Positions 15,866 to 25,764 of a stretch of DNA of 43,543 nt are shown piece by piece. The notes under the pieces are model-generated. The model was not told the origin of the DNA, searched no databases, and saw nothing but the letters and a program-made list of their open reading frames with translations. This DNA is from Candidatus Poribacteria bacterium (GTDB lineage Bacteria; Poribacteria; WGA-4E; WGA-3G), in NCBI GenBank assembly GCA_026710795.1, contig JAPOQK010000027.1, positions 1 to 43,543 of the forward strand. Reading direction: 5' to 3'. The position numbers and the translations under genes were made by a program. The first letter of the stretch is position 1, and each line of letters starts with the position of its first letter.

Positions 15866-16408
15866 TTGAGATATATTACATCAGTTTTTGTGATAACACT
15901 GTGTTATGCTTTACTTTCATCAGGTTGTGCCGATCAGATGCAACAACCGGTTATGGATGTTATCTCTCCGCAGCCGACCTATTTGGATATGGCGCGTGAG
16001 AAAATGGATCAAGTCAATCAAAGGAGAACGACCGCACAACAACAAGCCGAAGCAGCTGGAGATTTCTCCACTATATTGATTGATTCAGAAACAATATTAA
16101 CGGATGAGCTCGGTTTCAGAAAAGGGTTGTGGGTTGAATTGGTGGATATATATCGCGATGAAAACGCTGATAATACAGCAATAGAAGAAGGATTTAATAC
16201 TCTTCAAGATGCTTTTGCAAGAAGACTAAAAGATAATACGCTCGGCATGCATTACTTCGACTACATAAGAACATTTGATGAATTGATTATTGAATATCTC
16301 CGCTTGTCTTATGTATATCCGAATATACCAGAGGTTGAACTACTTGAGCAATTTAGGCAGTCTGTGAGAGATGAAAAAGTATCTATTGTCTTTCCAGAAT
16401 ACTTTTGA
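15866..16408 (+). CDS. Small lipoprotein of unknown function
   Basis: A 180-residue protein with a lipoprotein signal peptide (RYITSVFVITLCYALL, lipobox SSGC). The mature part is mainly helical (YLDMAREKMDQVNQRRTTAQ, then long amphipathic segments) and has no motif I recognise. The start is the TTG at 15866 with AAGGG about seven bases upstream. No in-frame ATG would keep the signal peptide. The gene faces the sigma-WD40 gene and the two stop codons are 24 bp apart. Confidence 0.7.
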   Translation: MRYITSVFVITLCYALLSSGCADQMQQPVMDVISPQPTYLDMAREKMDQVNQRRTTAQQQAEAAGDFSTILIDSETILTDELGFRKGLWVELVDIYRDENADNTAIEEGFNTLQDAFARRLKDNTLGMHYFDYIRTFDELIIEYLRLSYVYPNIPEVELLEQFRQSVRDEKVSIVFPEYF

Positions 16409-16432
16409 TGCCTTGTAAAAATAAGGATAGAC

Positions 16433-19156
16433 TTACCGTATCTGCCATAACAAAACTGTACCGTCGTGGCTTCCACTTGCGAGTGTGTTTCCATCTGGTG
16501 AGAACACAACCGAAGAAACATTATCCGAGTGCCCTGTAAGTATTGCTAAGTCCTTTGCTTTGTGTGCGTGCCACAACCATATATTACCGTTCCCACACCC
16601 AACAGCGATAATGGTACTATCAGGAGAATACACTACAGATTTGATTATATCCCCATGTCCACTGAGTGTGCCTTTATGTTTTGCTGTGTGTGCGTCCCAC
16701 AACTGTACTGTTTTGTCATCACTACCACTGGCGATAGTGTTTCCATCAGGAGAGAAGATTACTGATCTAACACCATCCGTATGATCTGTGAGAGCTGTTT
16801 TGAATTCTCCAGTATGTCCGTTCCACAACCGTACCGTTTTGTCAGCACCTGCACTGGCAAGTATAGAGCCATCTGAAGAATACGCAACTGACCAAACAAT
16901 TGAAGTGTGACCTGTGAGTGTCATTTTGTGTTTTCCGGTATGTGCGTCCCACAACCGGATCGTATGATCAAAACTTCCAGAAGCGATGGTGTTCCCATCT
17001 GGAGAAAACACTACAGCACATACAACGTCCGTATGTCCTGATAAATTTCTTTTGTATTCTCCAGAGATTGCGTCCCACAGTCCTACCGTTTGGTCAGTAC
17101 TTCCAGAAGCAATAGTTTTGCCATCCGGTGAAATTGCAACTGAAAAGATTGTTGCCAAATATTCTACGGGAGTCGTTTTACGTTTTCCTTTGTTTGTATC
17201 CCACCACGTTATAGTGCTTGGATTACTTACAAAACTACCCCAGATAAGTGTGTCTCCATCCTGTGAATATAAAATGGAGGTGATTCCCCATGTGCGGTCT
17301 CCAGTAAGTATTGTCTTATGTTTTCCTGTTTGTGCGTCCCACAATCGCACCGTTTGGTCATCTGGACTTCCAGTAGCAATGGTTTTACCATCCGGTGAAA
17401 ATGCTACAGTAGCAATATCGTCTGCATGTCCATTTAGTGTCGTTTTATGCACACCTGTGTTTACATTCCACAAACGTACTGTATTGTCAACACTTCCAGT
17501 AGCAATAGTGTTGCTATCCGGTGAAAATGCTATGGAATAGATTTCCTCTGCATGTCCGTTCAGTGTAGTTATGTGTTTTAGGTCTGTTGTTTTCCACAAT
17601 CGTATTGTCTGGTCATCACTTCCGGTAGCGAATGTGTCTCCATCCGGTGAAAACGCTACAGCATTGATCCTATCTGTATGTCCCTTTAGTGTAGTTATTT
17701 GCTCTCCCGTGGTTGCATCCCATATACGCACAGTATTGTCCCAACTTCCGCTTGCAAGGGTGTTCCCATCAGAAGAAAATGCTACTGAAGTGATCCTACC
17801 AGTATGTCCATTTAGTGTCGTTATTTGCTCTCCCGTGGTTGCATCCCATATACGCACAGTATTGTCCCAACTTCCGCTTGCAAGGGTGTTCCCATCGGGA
17901 GAAAATGCTACTGAAGTGACACCGTCTGTATGTCCATTTAGAGTGATTTTGTGTTCACCTGAAATCCTATCCCATATTTTGACTGTATTATCATCGCTTC
18001 CACTTGCGATTATGGGGAGGTGTGTAGAATATGCTACGGTTCGGACTGTCCTCGTGTGCCCTGTAATTAGATAGAGTTCTGTTTCATTGTCAGGACGAAC
18101 ATCATAAATCCAGATACCGATAGTACTTACCACTGCGAGTTGGTTACCATCTGGAGAATAAGCGATATTTCCTGATATTCCTCCTTTACCGAGACGTGCT
18201 TTTGCACCATCTGGGAGATGCCATTGAGTATAGTCTACTGAGTCGGATAAACCCTGATTTGATGCCTGTCCTGAACCATTACCATTGTCGGAAGTATTTG
18301 GATTATTCCCCTGCAGATTTCTGATCTCTGGTTTGGCTTGGATATTCTGAACTATATTTGTATCTATGAGTTCTATTGCCATCTTAGATCGCGCGTCTAA
18401 ACTATAGGGTTGCTGAAAATGTGTGATATTATTGCTTCCCATTCCAAGTATGAACACAACCAGAATAATACCAGACGCAGCCATTACCCAAGGTGTAAGA
18501 GGATTTCCACCAGAAGGCATTACGGGATTAAGGAGTTCTATTTGTTTCATTATGTTGTCAGTCAAGTTCGCTGATATTTGGAAATTTCCGATAACTTCTC
18601 GAATCATCGGTTCCTCCTTTTTGAGACGTTTTCTTGCTCGGCTAAGTCGGCTTTTGATAGCACTTGGTGATGTTCCTAAAAATCTGCTTATCTCCGCACA
18701 AGTCATTTCTCCAAAGTAGTGAAGTATCATCACTGTTCGTTCACTCTCTTGGAGTTTAGAGAGTAACTTTTTAACAACTTTGCGTTGTTCGTCTACTGTA
18801 TCTTTTGCTTGTTCAGCAGCAACATATTCAGAATAAGCGTTTTCATCTATCATATCAGTGTCCATGTCTTCCAAGGGTTCAGTTTCCATGTGTCTTTTTC
18901 GAAGCCATGTATGGCATTGGCGCGTTGCGATGACATATAACCATCCAGAAAATTGTTGTGGGTTTTTCAAAGTATTCAGTTTTTGATAGGCTTTTAGGAA
19001 GGTGTCCTGAGTAATTTCTTCAGCGATGTGGAAATCTCCAATTTTCCGCCAAGCGAGTGCATGCACCTGCTTTTGGTATTTATTAACTAAACTTGCAAAT
19101 GCAGAATCGTCTCCATCAAGGATATTTTGAATGATTTGAACATCACTGCTATTCAT
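16433..19156 (-). CDS. ECF sigma factor fused through a membrane helix to a 14-repeat WD40 sensor-like domain
   Basis: The ATG at 19156 (GAGGT five bases upstream) gives 907 residues; an upstream TTG at 19168 is less likely. Residues 18-88 match sigma region 2 (AEEITQDTFLKAYQKL, FSGWLYVIATRQCHTW). Residues 130-182 match region 4 with its helix-turn-helix (MTCAEISRFLGTSPSAIKSR). One transmembrane helix follows (about 222-240), then a polar linker, the motif YTQWHLPDGAKARLGKG, and 14 WD40 blocks from about residue 326 to the end, enough for two seven-bladed propellers. A cytoplasmic sigma domain with the propellers outside is the simplest topology. ECF factors with large C-terminal extensions are known in Planctomycetes-type bacteria. 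Two blades are near-identical in DNA (126-bp period at 17695-17940), a recent duplication. No anti-sigma gene is adjacent. Confidence 0.93.
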   Translation of the reverse strand: MNSSDVQIIQNILDGDDSAFASLVNKYQKQVHALAWRKIGDFHIAEEITQDTFLKAYQKLNTLKNPQQFSGWLYVIATRQCHTWLRKRHMETEPLEDMDTDMIDENAYSEYVAAEQAKDTVDEQRKVVKKLLSKLQESERTVMILHYFGEMTCAEISRFLGTSPSAIKSRLSRARKRLKKEEPMIREVIGNFQISANLTDNIMKQIELLNPVMPSGGNPLTPWVMAASGIILVVFILGMGSNNITHFQQPYSLDARSKMAIELIDTNIVQNIQAKPEIRNLQGNNPNTSDNGNGSGQASNQGLSDSVDYTQWHLPDGAKARLGKGGISGNIAYSPDGNQLAVVSTIGIWIYDVRPDNETELYLITGHTRTVRTVAYSTHLPIIASGSDDNTVKIWDRISGEHKITLNGHTDGVTSVAFSPDGNTLASGSWDNTVRIWDATTGEQITTLNGHTGRITSVAFSSDGNTLASGSWDNTVRIWDATTGEQITTLKGHTDRINAVAFSPDGDTFATGSDDQTIRLWKTTDLKHITTLNGHAEEIYSIAFSPDSNTIATGSVDNTVRLWNVNTGVHKTTLNGHADDIATVAFSPDGKTIATGSPDDQTVRLWDAQTGKHKTILTGDRTWGITSILYSQDGDTLIWGSFVSNPSTITWWDTNKGKRKTTPVEYLATIFSVAISPDGKTIASGSTDQTVGLWDAISGEYKRNLSGHTDVVCAVVFSPDGNTIASGSFDHTIRLWDAHTGKHKMTLTGHTSIVWSVAYSSDGSILASAGADKTVRLWNGHTGEFKTALTDHTDGVRSVIFSPDGNTIASGSDDKTVQLWDAHTAKHKGTLSGHGDIIKSVVYSPDSTIIAVGCGNGNIWLWHAHKAKDLAILTGHSDNVSSVVFSPDGNTLASGSHDGTVLLWQIR
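17695..17940. repeat. Near-identical tandem blade duplication inside the sigma-WD40 gene
   Basis: Two copies with a 126-bp (42-codon) period. Both contain GCTCTCCCGTGGTTGCATCC through CAAGGGTGTTCCCATC without a difference over about 75 bp. They encode repeats 3 and 4 of the protein. Confidence 0.85.
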
Positions 19157-19280
19157 TTGACACCTCAAACAAGGAAACTATATCTGAATGCTCTTATATA
19201 TAGTGACGCGGGTGGGTTGTAAAACGGTCGCAATATTCTGAAAAAATGTATTATATAACCTAAGTTGCTACATAATGTGG

Positions 19281-19332
19281 CAAAATCTGATAGATTGTAC
19301 CTATGAATGCACAAACTGACAGTTTGTGCTAC
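19281..19332. repeat. Family D palindromes between the sigma-WD40 and WD40 genes
   Basis: CAAAATCTGATAGATTGTACC (19281-19301) and GCACAAACT, GAC, AGTTTGTGCTAC (19309-19332) form small adjacent hairpins like those at 15612-15661. They lie downstream of the second WD40 gene's direction of reading and could act as part of the sigma gene's leader or as mere repeats. Confidence 0.6.
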
Positions 19333-19430
19333 GAATACTTGCGAAATATGGATTATTACGAATTAACAAAGGTGTTAGACTGTCTAAAATCTTGTAGGTA
19401 GCAACTTGGGTTACTATTTTAGAAACACAA

Positions 19431-21329
19431 CTATCGGATATTCCATATAAGGACAGTGCCATCGCCACTGCCACTGGCGAGTGTGTTTCCATCTGGTGAA
19501 AATGTTAACGCAAAAACTGGAAGAGAATGTCCGGAGAATGTCCCTAAGTGTGTTCCAGTTTTTGCGTGCCATAGACGTACCGTACTATCGTAACCTCCAG
19601 TAGCAATTAAATTTCCATCCGGGGAATACTCTATAGTAACAACAGTATCGGTATGACCTGTGAGTGTGTTAATGATTTCCCAAGTTTTGGTATCCCATAT
19701 ATGCACTGGAGGATTGTTGATTTTGAAAACCCCAGTAGCAAGCGTCTTGCCATCTGGAGAATAGGTTACAGTTTTAACTGATCCTTTATGTATTAATGTG
19801 TTTTTTAGTTCACCTGTGATTACGTCCCACACCGCAACTGTCATATCCGTACTGGCACTTGCGAGTGTCTCACCGTCCGGTGAAAACGCTACCCACGATA
19901 CTGACCTTTCAGGATCCTTATGTATTAATGTATATTTTAGTTCACCTGTGTTTGTGTTCCACAACCTCGCAGTATTATCCGAGCTGCCTGTAGCAATTGT
20001 ATTACCATCTGGAGAAAATGCGATTGATTCGACTATATCTGAATGCCCAGTAAGAGTTCTCATGTTTTTCTGAGTATGTGTATTCCACAATCGTGCTGTA
20101 TTATCTAACCCTCCAGACGCAACAATTTTTCCATCGGGAGAAAACGCTACTGCAAAGGTTCCACGTTTATGTCCTTTGAGTGTCGTTATGTCTTCTCTCG
20201 TATGGGTATTCCACAATTTTAGATTTTCACCTTCTTCAGTGAAATATCCGATTACAATCACCTGACCGTCTGGAGAATAGTCGATGTCATCAATCGACCA
20301 AGGATGTCCATTGATAGTTGTCATGTGTTTTTCTGTCTTTGCGTCCCACAGATGTATCGTTCCGAATGCACCCGAACTTGATGTTGCGATCATGTTACCA
20401 TCTGGGGAATAGTCGACAGAATTCACAATAGTTGTGTGTCCTTTCAGTGTAGACTTATGCTGTCCAGAATGTGCGTCCCACAACCGAAGTGTGCTATCCC
20501 AACTCCCAGAAGCGATTGTGCTCCCATCTGGTGCATATACTAAGGTGCGGATACCTTTTGTGTGTCCATTAAGCGTAGTTTTATGTTCACCTGTGTTTGT
20601 ATCCCACAGCTGAATTGTGTTATCAAGACTTCCAGAAGCAACCGTATTTCCATCAGGAGAAAATACTACTGCAAAGATGCTTTTTGTGTGACCATTGAGC
20701 GTCATTTTGAGTTCACCCGTCTGTGTGTTCCATAACCGTACTGTCTTGTCAAAACTACCGGAAGCGCATGTGATTCCATCAGGAGACATTGCAACTGAAG
20801 TAACATAACCAGTATGTTCTGTAAGTGCATAGATTTTTTCACCCGATTGGACATTCCACAAACCGATAGTTTTATCCCGACTTCCTGTCACAATAATTTC
20901 CGCATTGGGAGAGAATGCAAGGGATAATATTCTGTCCGTATGTGCAGAGAGTGTAGTGATGTTTTCACCTGTTATGACGTTCCAAAGTTTCAAGTTTCCG
21001 TCTTGATCACCGCTTGCGATTATGGTTGAATCCGGTGAAAATGCAATGGAATCAATTACCGCTGAATGTTCTGTGAATAGCTGGAGTTCTCTTTCTTTAC
21101 CGGATCGTACATCATAAATCCAGATTCCGATGGCACTTGCGACTGCGAGTCGATTGCCATCTGGTGAATAAGCGATATTTCCTGTCATCGCGCCTTTGCC
21201 GAGACGTGCTATGGCACCATCGGGTAGACCCCAAGTTGTGTAGTCCTGTGCAGATGAATTATTCAGTAACAAAGAAATGATCAGAAGTGAGATAAGAATT
21301 AAGAATGAAAGTTGTATTTTATTCATCAT
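19431..21329 (-). CDS. Secreted WD40 protein, 14 repeats (two-propeller size)
   Basis: I take the ATG at 21329, giving 632 residues with a typical signal peptide (MMNKIQLSFLILISLL...SSAQ). The frame stays open to an ATG at 21422, but that would bury the signal peptide, and neither start has a strong ribosome-binding site. After cleavage the protein begins with DYTTWGLPDGAIARLGKG, the motif shared with the sigma fusion. Fourteen WD40 blocks follow, each near 42 residues with the GH...SPDG.TIASGS.D.T.RLW pattern. WD40 propellers are protein-binding platforms, and no enzyme domain is present. It lies upstream of the sigma fusion on the same strand, 274 bp apart. Confidence 0.9.
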   Translation of the reverse strand: MMNKIQLSFLILISLLIISLLLNNSSAQDYTTWGLPDGAIARLGKGAMTGNIAYSPDGNRLAVASAIGIWIYDVRSGKERELQLFTEHSAVIDSIAFSPDSTIIASGDQDGNLKLWNVITGENITTLSAHTDRILSLAFSPNAEIIVTGSRDKTIGLWNVQSGEKIYALTEHTGYVTSVAMSPDGITCASGSFDKTVRLWNTQTGELKMTLNGHTKSIFAVVFSPDGNTVASGSLDNTIQLWDTNTGEHKTTLNGHTKGIRTLVYAPDGSTIASGSWDSTLRLWDAHSGQHKSTLKGHTTIVNSVDYSPDGNMIATSSSGAFGTIHLWDAKTEKHMTTINGHPWSIDDIDYSPDGQVIVIGYFTEEGENLKLWNTHTREDITTLKGHKRGTFAVAFSPDGKIVASGGLDNTARLWNTHTQKNMRTLTGHSDIVESIAFSPDGNTIATGSSDNTARLWNTNTGELKYTLIHKDPERSVSWVAFSPDGETLASASTDMTVAVWDVITGELKNTLIHKGSVKTVTYSPDGKTLATGVFKINNPPVHIWDTKTWEIINTLTGHTDTVVTIEYSPDGNLIATGGYDSTVRLWHAKTGTHLGTFSGHSLPVFALTFSPDGNTLASGSGDGTVLIWNIR

Positions 21330-21471
21330 AATGCTACTATTATAAGGAGTTTGTCTTTCTTCTGATGTGAAGTCGTTTTCTTTATGCAGTATACCCATAT
21401 CCTGTGAGATCGACATCGGCATACCAAATCAACTTGAATGTGCGGACGGCACACGGAGTGTGGCTGCTACT

Positions 21472-21505
21472 GTGTCGCAGGTTGTTACGCTCGCTTTGAC
21501 CTACA
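21472..21505. repeat. Degenerate REP-like palindrome (family B)
   Basis: TGTGTCGCAGGTTGTTACGCTC then GCTTTGACCTACATACG: a mutated family B unit in the spacer between two WD40 genes. Confidence 0.45.
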
Positions 21506-21558
21506 TACGCGACTTTTTATAATGAAAAGCAATTGTTTCACTTATTATTGGTATACAT

Positions 21559-23454
21559 TTAACGCAGTTTCCACAATAGGATTGTGCCGTCATAACTTCC
21601 ACTTGCAATTGTATTTGAAATTGGAGAAAATTCAACATCGGTAACCCATGCATTATGCCCCTTGAGTGATGCAATATGTTTACCTGTTTGCGTGTGCCAT
21701 ACCTCAACCTTATCATCTCCACTACCTGAAACGACCATATTTCCATCTGAAGAGAACGCTACTGAGGATAGTTGGGCTTGTGTGGTGTTGATCACTATAG
21801 TTTGCTTTTGTTTAGAGACATCCCACAATTTTATCATTTTGTCATTTCCTACGCTTGCTATGATAGATCCATCTGGAGAAAATGCCACAGAGGTAGCCTG
21901 GTTGTCATGTCCACCAGGTGATGCAATGATTTCCTGTGAATGAACATCCCACAATCTGACAGTCCCATCATCACTTGCACTTACAAGTGTTCTTCCATCT
22001 GGCGAGAAGGCAACTGAGTTTACTTTTTCATTATGTGCTATTAGAGAAACGTTTTTCTTTCCAGTTTGTGCGTTCCATAAACAAATTGTGCCTTCTACAT
22101 CTCCTGTGGCAATGGTGTTAGAATCCGGTGAATAAACCAAAGTTTTTATTTCTTTGGAATGATGAATGCGTTCAGTTTTCCACTTTCTGTTATGTGTTTG
22201 AAACACCCGTGTACGACCTTCCCATAACCGAATTATTTCATCCCAACTACTGGTAGCTATAGTACTCCCATCAGGAGAATACGCTATTGAATTGATGTAT
22301 CTATCTTGTTCTTTCAGTATAGCCTTATGTTTACCCGTGAGAGCATCCCATAAAAAACCTTGTCCATACCAACTTCCCGATGCAATAGTATTCCCATCCG
22401 GAGCAAATGTTAAACATGTTACGCGTGACATGTGTCCTTTGATTGTTGTTCTGAATTTTGCTGTCCGCGTATTCCATAACCAAATTAAATTGTCTGTATC
22501 CGCAGTCACAAGCGTATTCCCATCCGGTGAAAATGCTACTGAACTGATAATATTTTTAGGACCACTGAATACAGCTTTTCGTTTTCCTGTTTCTGCGTCG
22601 AACAACTTGATATATGCTAAGTCTGTTACCGCAATAGTCTTGCCATCTGTAGAAAATGTTACTGAATCAACAGTCCCAATGCGTTTAAATAGTGTGGTAT
22701 CATATTTCAATGTATTAGTATTCCATTGCAACACTCTATCGCGGGGGCTTACTGTGGTAAGTGTCTTCCCATCAGGTGAATACACCACGTCAGATATATA
22801 CTGTTGATGTTCTTTAAGAGTAGATATGTGCATACCCGTTTCAATGTTCCATAATCTTACAGTCCTGTCCATACTTCCCGATACGAGGGTCTTGCGATCT
22901 GGTGAAAATGCTAAAGAACTGATACGTTTCGTATGTCCTTGGAATGTCGTTAGGAGTTCCTTTGTTTGTATGTGCCATAACTTTACTTGTGCTACACTTT
23001 CAAACCAGTTCTCATGTCCTCCTGCCAACATATTTCCGTCAGGTGAAAACGCAAGAGCGGTAACATCTTCATTCTGTCCTTTGAACATTGAAATTTGTTT
23101 TCCAGTAACTGCATCCCACAAACGCACAGTCTCATCTCGACCACCACTTGCAAGAATGCTACCATCAGGAGAAAAAGCAAGTGCAGTTACATCACGCGTA
23201 TGTCCTGTAAGTAGATCATGTTCAGTTTCTTGTCCGGGACGCACGTCGTAAATCCAGATTCCGATGGAACTTGCTACTGCGAGCCTTGTGCCATCTGGAG
23301 AGAATGATACATTTCCAGTGATTTCACCTTTGCCGAGACGTGCTATGGCACCTTCGGGTAGACCCCAAGTTGTGTAATCTTGGGCGGGGGTATTTGTAAT
23401 AAATACAGCAAGTATAATGATTGGTAGAATTAGTTTCAGAGGGAAAGTTTTCAT
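21559..23454 (-). CDS. Secreted WD40 protein, 14 repeats
   Basis: The ATG at 23454 has GGAGG eight bases upstream. The 631-residue product has a signal peptide (MKTFPLKLILPIIILAVF..TPAQ), then DYTTWGLPEGAIARLGKG and 14 WD40 blocks to the C-terminal GTILLWKLR. It is a clear paralogue of the 19431-21329 protein, but individual repeats have diverged: several have lost the GH dipeptide and repeat 3 carries an insertion (GGHENWFESVAQVK). That suggests different ligands. It is probably exported to the periplasm or cell surface. The spacing of 229 bp to the next gene argues for separate promoters. Confidence 0.9.
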   Translation of the reverse strand: MKTFPLKLILPIIILAVFITNTPAQDYTTWGLPEGAIARLGKGEITGNVSFSPDGTRLAVASSIGIWIYDVRPGQETEHDLLTGHTRDVTALAFSPDGSILASGGRDETVRLWDAVTGKQISMFKGQNEDVTALAFSPDGNMLAGGHENWFESVAQVKLWHIQTKELLTTFQGHTKRISSLAFSPDRKTLVSGSMDRTVRLWNIETGMHISTLKEHQQYISDVVYSPDGKTLTTVSPRDRVLQWNTNTLKYDTTLFKRIGTVDSVTFSTDGKTIAVTDLAYIKLFDAETGKRKAVFSGPKNIISSVAFSPDGNTLVTADTDNLIWLWNTRTAKFRTTIKGHMSRVTCLTFAPDGNTIASGSWYGQGFLWDALTGKHKAILKEQDRYINSIAYSPDGSTIATSSWDEIIRLWEGRTRVFQTHNRKWKTERIHHSKEIKTLVYSPDSNTIATGDVEGTICLWNAQTGKKNVSLIAHNEKVNSVAFSPDGRTLVSASDDGTVRLWDVHSQEIIASPGGHDNQATSVAFSPDGSIIASVGNDKMIKLWDVSKQKQTIVINTTQAQLSSVAFSSDGNMVVSGSGDDKVEVWHTQTGKHIASLKGHNAWVTDVEFSPISNTIASGSYDGTILLWKLR

Positions 23455-23608
23455 TGATTAATCCTCCTCTAATGTGGGTAATATGTATTGGATGCCATAG
23501 TTGTCAATTTAGTGAGTAACATTGTGCATCTGATACACCTTTCGCCTCTCCGAGGCTTTAACAAATATCATCATAGCACCAGCGGGTGCGGAAAGTAGTA
23601 CTGTTTGG

Positions 23609-23632
23609 ACACAAACTAACAGTTTGTGCTAC
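23609..23632. repeat. Family D palindrome
   Basis: GACACAAACTAACAGTTTGTGC, followed by TACAAAAG. Twenty bases further on is a GTTAGAAATGGTATTAG word matching the ends of element C. Confidence 0.6.
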
Positions 23633-23737
23633 AAAAGAGACATTATATGTTAGAAATGGTATTAGAAGGTCCTCCCACAAGAGAAAATCCAGCAAATTTT
23701 TCTTAAGTTGACACATAAGGATAATTTGTATTGGATG

Positions 23738-25621
23738 CTATTGACGATGGAAGCGGCGTTCGAGTTCGTCGCGTCCCATTTCAATAATGATGGGTCTTGA
23801 ATGTGGGCAATTGAAAGGTAGTACTGCCTCGGATAACTCTCTGACAAGATTAATCATCTCTTTAGCATCCAAGGTGTCACCTGCTTTGACAGCGGAACGA
23901 CATGCAAGTGTTATCAGCGCATCGTCAAGTGCTTTGGGTATTTCCACTTCTGTATGCGGTTGTTCGGGGAGTTTGTCAAGAAGGTCTGTTATGGTCTGTG
24001 CAACAGTGCGGGTTGGTAGAGGTGCTGGTATTGCCCGTATCAATATCGTATTTGCCCCGAATTCCTCTAAGTCAAACCCGAGTTTTGAGAACATTTCTTC
24101 GTGTGTTTTGAGGATAGCCATCTGCTGTGGTGTGACTTCAACTGTTACAGGTAATAACATCCCTTGTACTGGTATACCGTCTGTTTTTATCTGGTTGACA
24201 AAACGTTCATAGAGCACACGTTCTGAAGCGACGTGTTGATCAATGAAGTAGATTTTGTCTGTTCCTTCTGCGACAATGTATGTCTTAAATAGATTCGTTT
24301 TGAGTTCAACATTTTCAAAATCAAGCAGTTTGAGTTTTGCACCGTCTGGTATTTGATGCTGTGGAGGTTGGACTACAGTTTGGGAAACTTTAACGTCAGG
24401 GGTTGTGGTTTCGTCTACAGAGGGTTGTGTGTCAACTGTATCAGTTTCAGTAGGTTCCGTTTGTGTGATTTCTGGTTGTGTTGTTGGAATTGGTTCGGAG
24501 GTTTTTCTTTTGGATATTGGTTGAAATGTACGAGGTCGTGGTGTTATGGTAGGTTGGAAAGTGTCAACCTGTTTATTTTCTGTTTGAACATTCTGCTCCG
24601 ATGTTGGTTCAGTTTCAATTTTTGGTATGAACTTTTCTTTGTTAATTACATTGCGGATCATTTTGACGATTCCGCTGAAAATTGTTCGTTCGTTACGGAA
24701 TCGCACCTCAATTTTGGCAGGATGGACGTTAACATCGACCGTATTGGGTTCAAGTGTGAGGAACAGAAATGCGACTGCTTGTCTATCCTTCTGGATAATT
24801 GCTCCGAGTGCTTCTTTCAGTGCTGCGCCTAACATCCGACTTTGGATTGGTCGCTGGTTCATGAAAAAGAGTTGATATTCTCTGGTTGGCTTGCTGAAAT
24901 CCGGTTTTCCAAGTAGACCTGAGAGTTTGAAGTCTGGTAGTTCCTCGTTAAATTCTATGAGATTGTCTGCGAATTCTTTGCCGTATAATAGGCGGGCACG
25001 TTCAATGTTTGAATCGCATGCGCGGACATCTATAATTGACTTTCCATTGTGGGTTAGTGAGAAATGTATATTTGGATGTGCGAGTGCTGCCCACGTTACC
25101 TGTTTGATGATATGGTTCATCTCTGTTGTATCGGTTTTGAGGAACTTTAGTCGTGCGGGGATATTGTGAAAGAGATTATTGATTGATATATGTGTGCCGG
25201 GGGAACATCCACTCTCTTCAACAGAGTGAAATACTCCGCCATCAACGTTTATTTTTGTTCCGTTTATTGCATCTGCTGTGCGTGTGAGAAGTTCAAACTG
25301 TGAAACAGAGGCTATACTTGCTAATGCTTCTCCGCGGAATCCGAAGGTGTGTATATTTTCAAGGTCTTCAATTTGACTGACTTTGCTTGTTGCGTGGCGT
25401 TCTAATGCGAGTAGTGCGTCCTCACGTTCCATGCCAGTGCCGTTATCAGAGACGCGAATCAGTCGTTTTCCACCAGCGCGAATTTCTACACGGATGCTTG
25501 TGCTTTCAGCGTCTAATGCGTTTTCTATGAGTTCTTTGACAACGGAAGCAGGACGTTCTACTACTTCTCCAGCTGCTATTTTATTTGCTATATCTGCTGA
25601 AAGTATTTTGATTTTTGGCAT
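23738..25621 (-). CDS. mutL: DNA mismatch repair protein MutL
   Basis: This 627-residue GHKL ATPase shows the canonical N-terminal motifs KIAAGEVVERPASVVKELIE, DNGTGM and a TFGFRGEALASI lid. The central linker (about 340-430) is Pro/Thr-rich. In the C-terminal domain the endonuclease metal motif is present as DQHVASERVLYE (about 459-470), with Val in place of the usual Ala, and ACRSAVKAGD and CPHSRP elements also fit. It is therefore of the latent-nickase type used by bacteria without MutH. MutL links MutS mismatch recognition to strand removal. mutS is not in the window. The ATG at 25621 has only a distant AAGGA. Confidence 0.97.
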   Translation of the reverse strand: MPKIKILSADIANKIAAGEVVERPASVVKELIENALDAESTSIRVEIRAGGKRLIRVSDNGTGMEREDALLALERHATSKVSQIEDLENIHTFGFRGEALASIASVSQFELLTRTADAINGTKINVDGGVFHSVEESGCSPGTHISINNLFHNIPARLKFLKTDTTEMNHIIKQVTWAALAHPNIHFSLTHNGKSIIDVRACDSNIERARLLYGKEFADNLIEFNEELPDFKLSGLLGKPDFSKPTREYQLFFMNQRPIQSRMLGAALKEALGAIIQKDRQAVAFLFLTLEPNTVDVNVHPAKIEVRFRNERTIFSGIVKMIRNVINKEKFIPKIETEPTSEQNVQTENKQVDTFQPTITPRPRTFQPISKRKTSEPIPTTQPEITQTEPTETDTVDTQPSVDETTTPDVKVSQTVVQPPQHQIPDGAKLKLLDFENVELKTNLFKTYIVAEGTDKIYFIDQHVASERVLYERFVNQIKTDGIPVQGMLLPVTVEVTPQQMAILKTHEEMFSKLGFDLEEFGANTILIRAIPAPLPTRTVAQTITDLLDKLPEQPHTEVEIPKALDDALITLACRSAVKAGDTLDAKEMINLVRELSEAVLPFNCPHSRPIIIEMGRDELERRFHRQ

Positions 25622-25764
25622 TGGAGTTGGTGTCCTTGTTGTTATAATCTGGTGGAATTTTATATGTATTTAATTGTGAGTTTAATTTACCATGTCATAG
25701 GTGAGTTGTCAAGTTGAATCATGGTAGCATTGTGGATTTTAGGTTGTCTGAACCAGGATTAGCA

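Noticed and set aside
16485..18074. Several plus-strand ORFs of 99-184 codons with repeated FPSGENAT-type motifs
   Set aside because: They are antisense shadows of the WD40 repeats (the complement of SPDG-coding DNA). The same type recurs opposite every WD40 gene in the window, including 41014-41742.
21330..21422. Longer N-terminus for the second WD40 protein
   Set aside because: It would place about 31 polar residues before an otherwise typical signal peptide.
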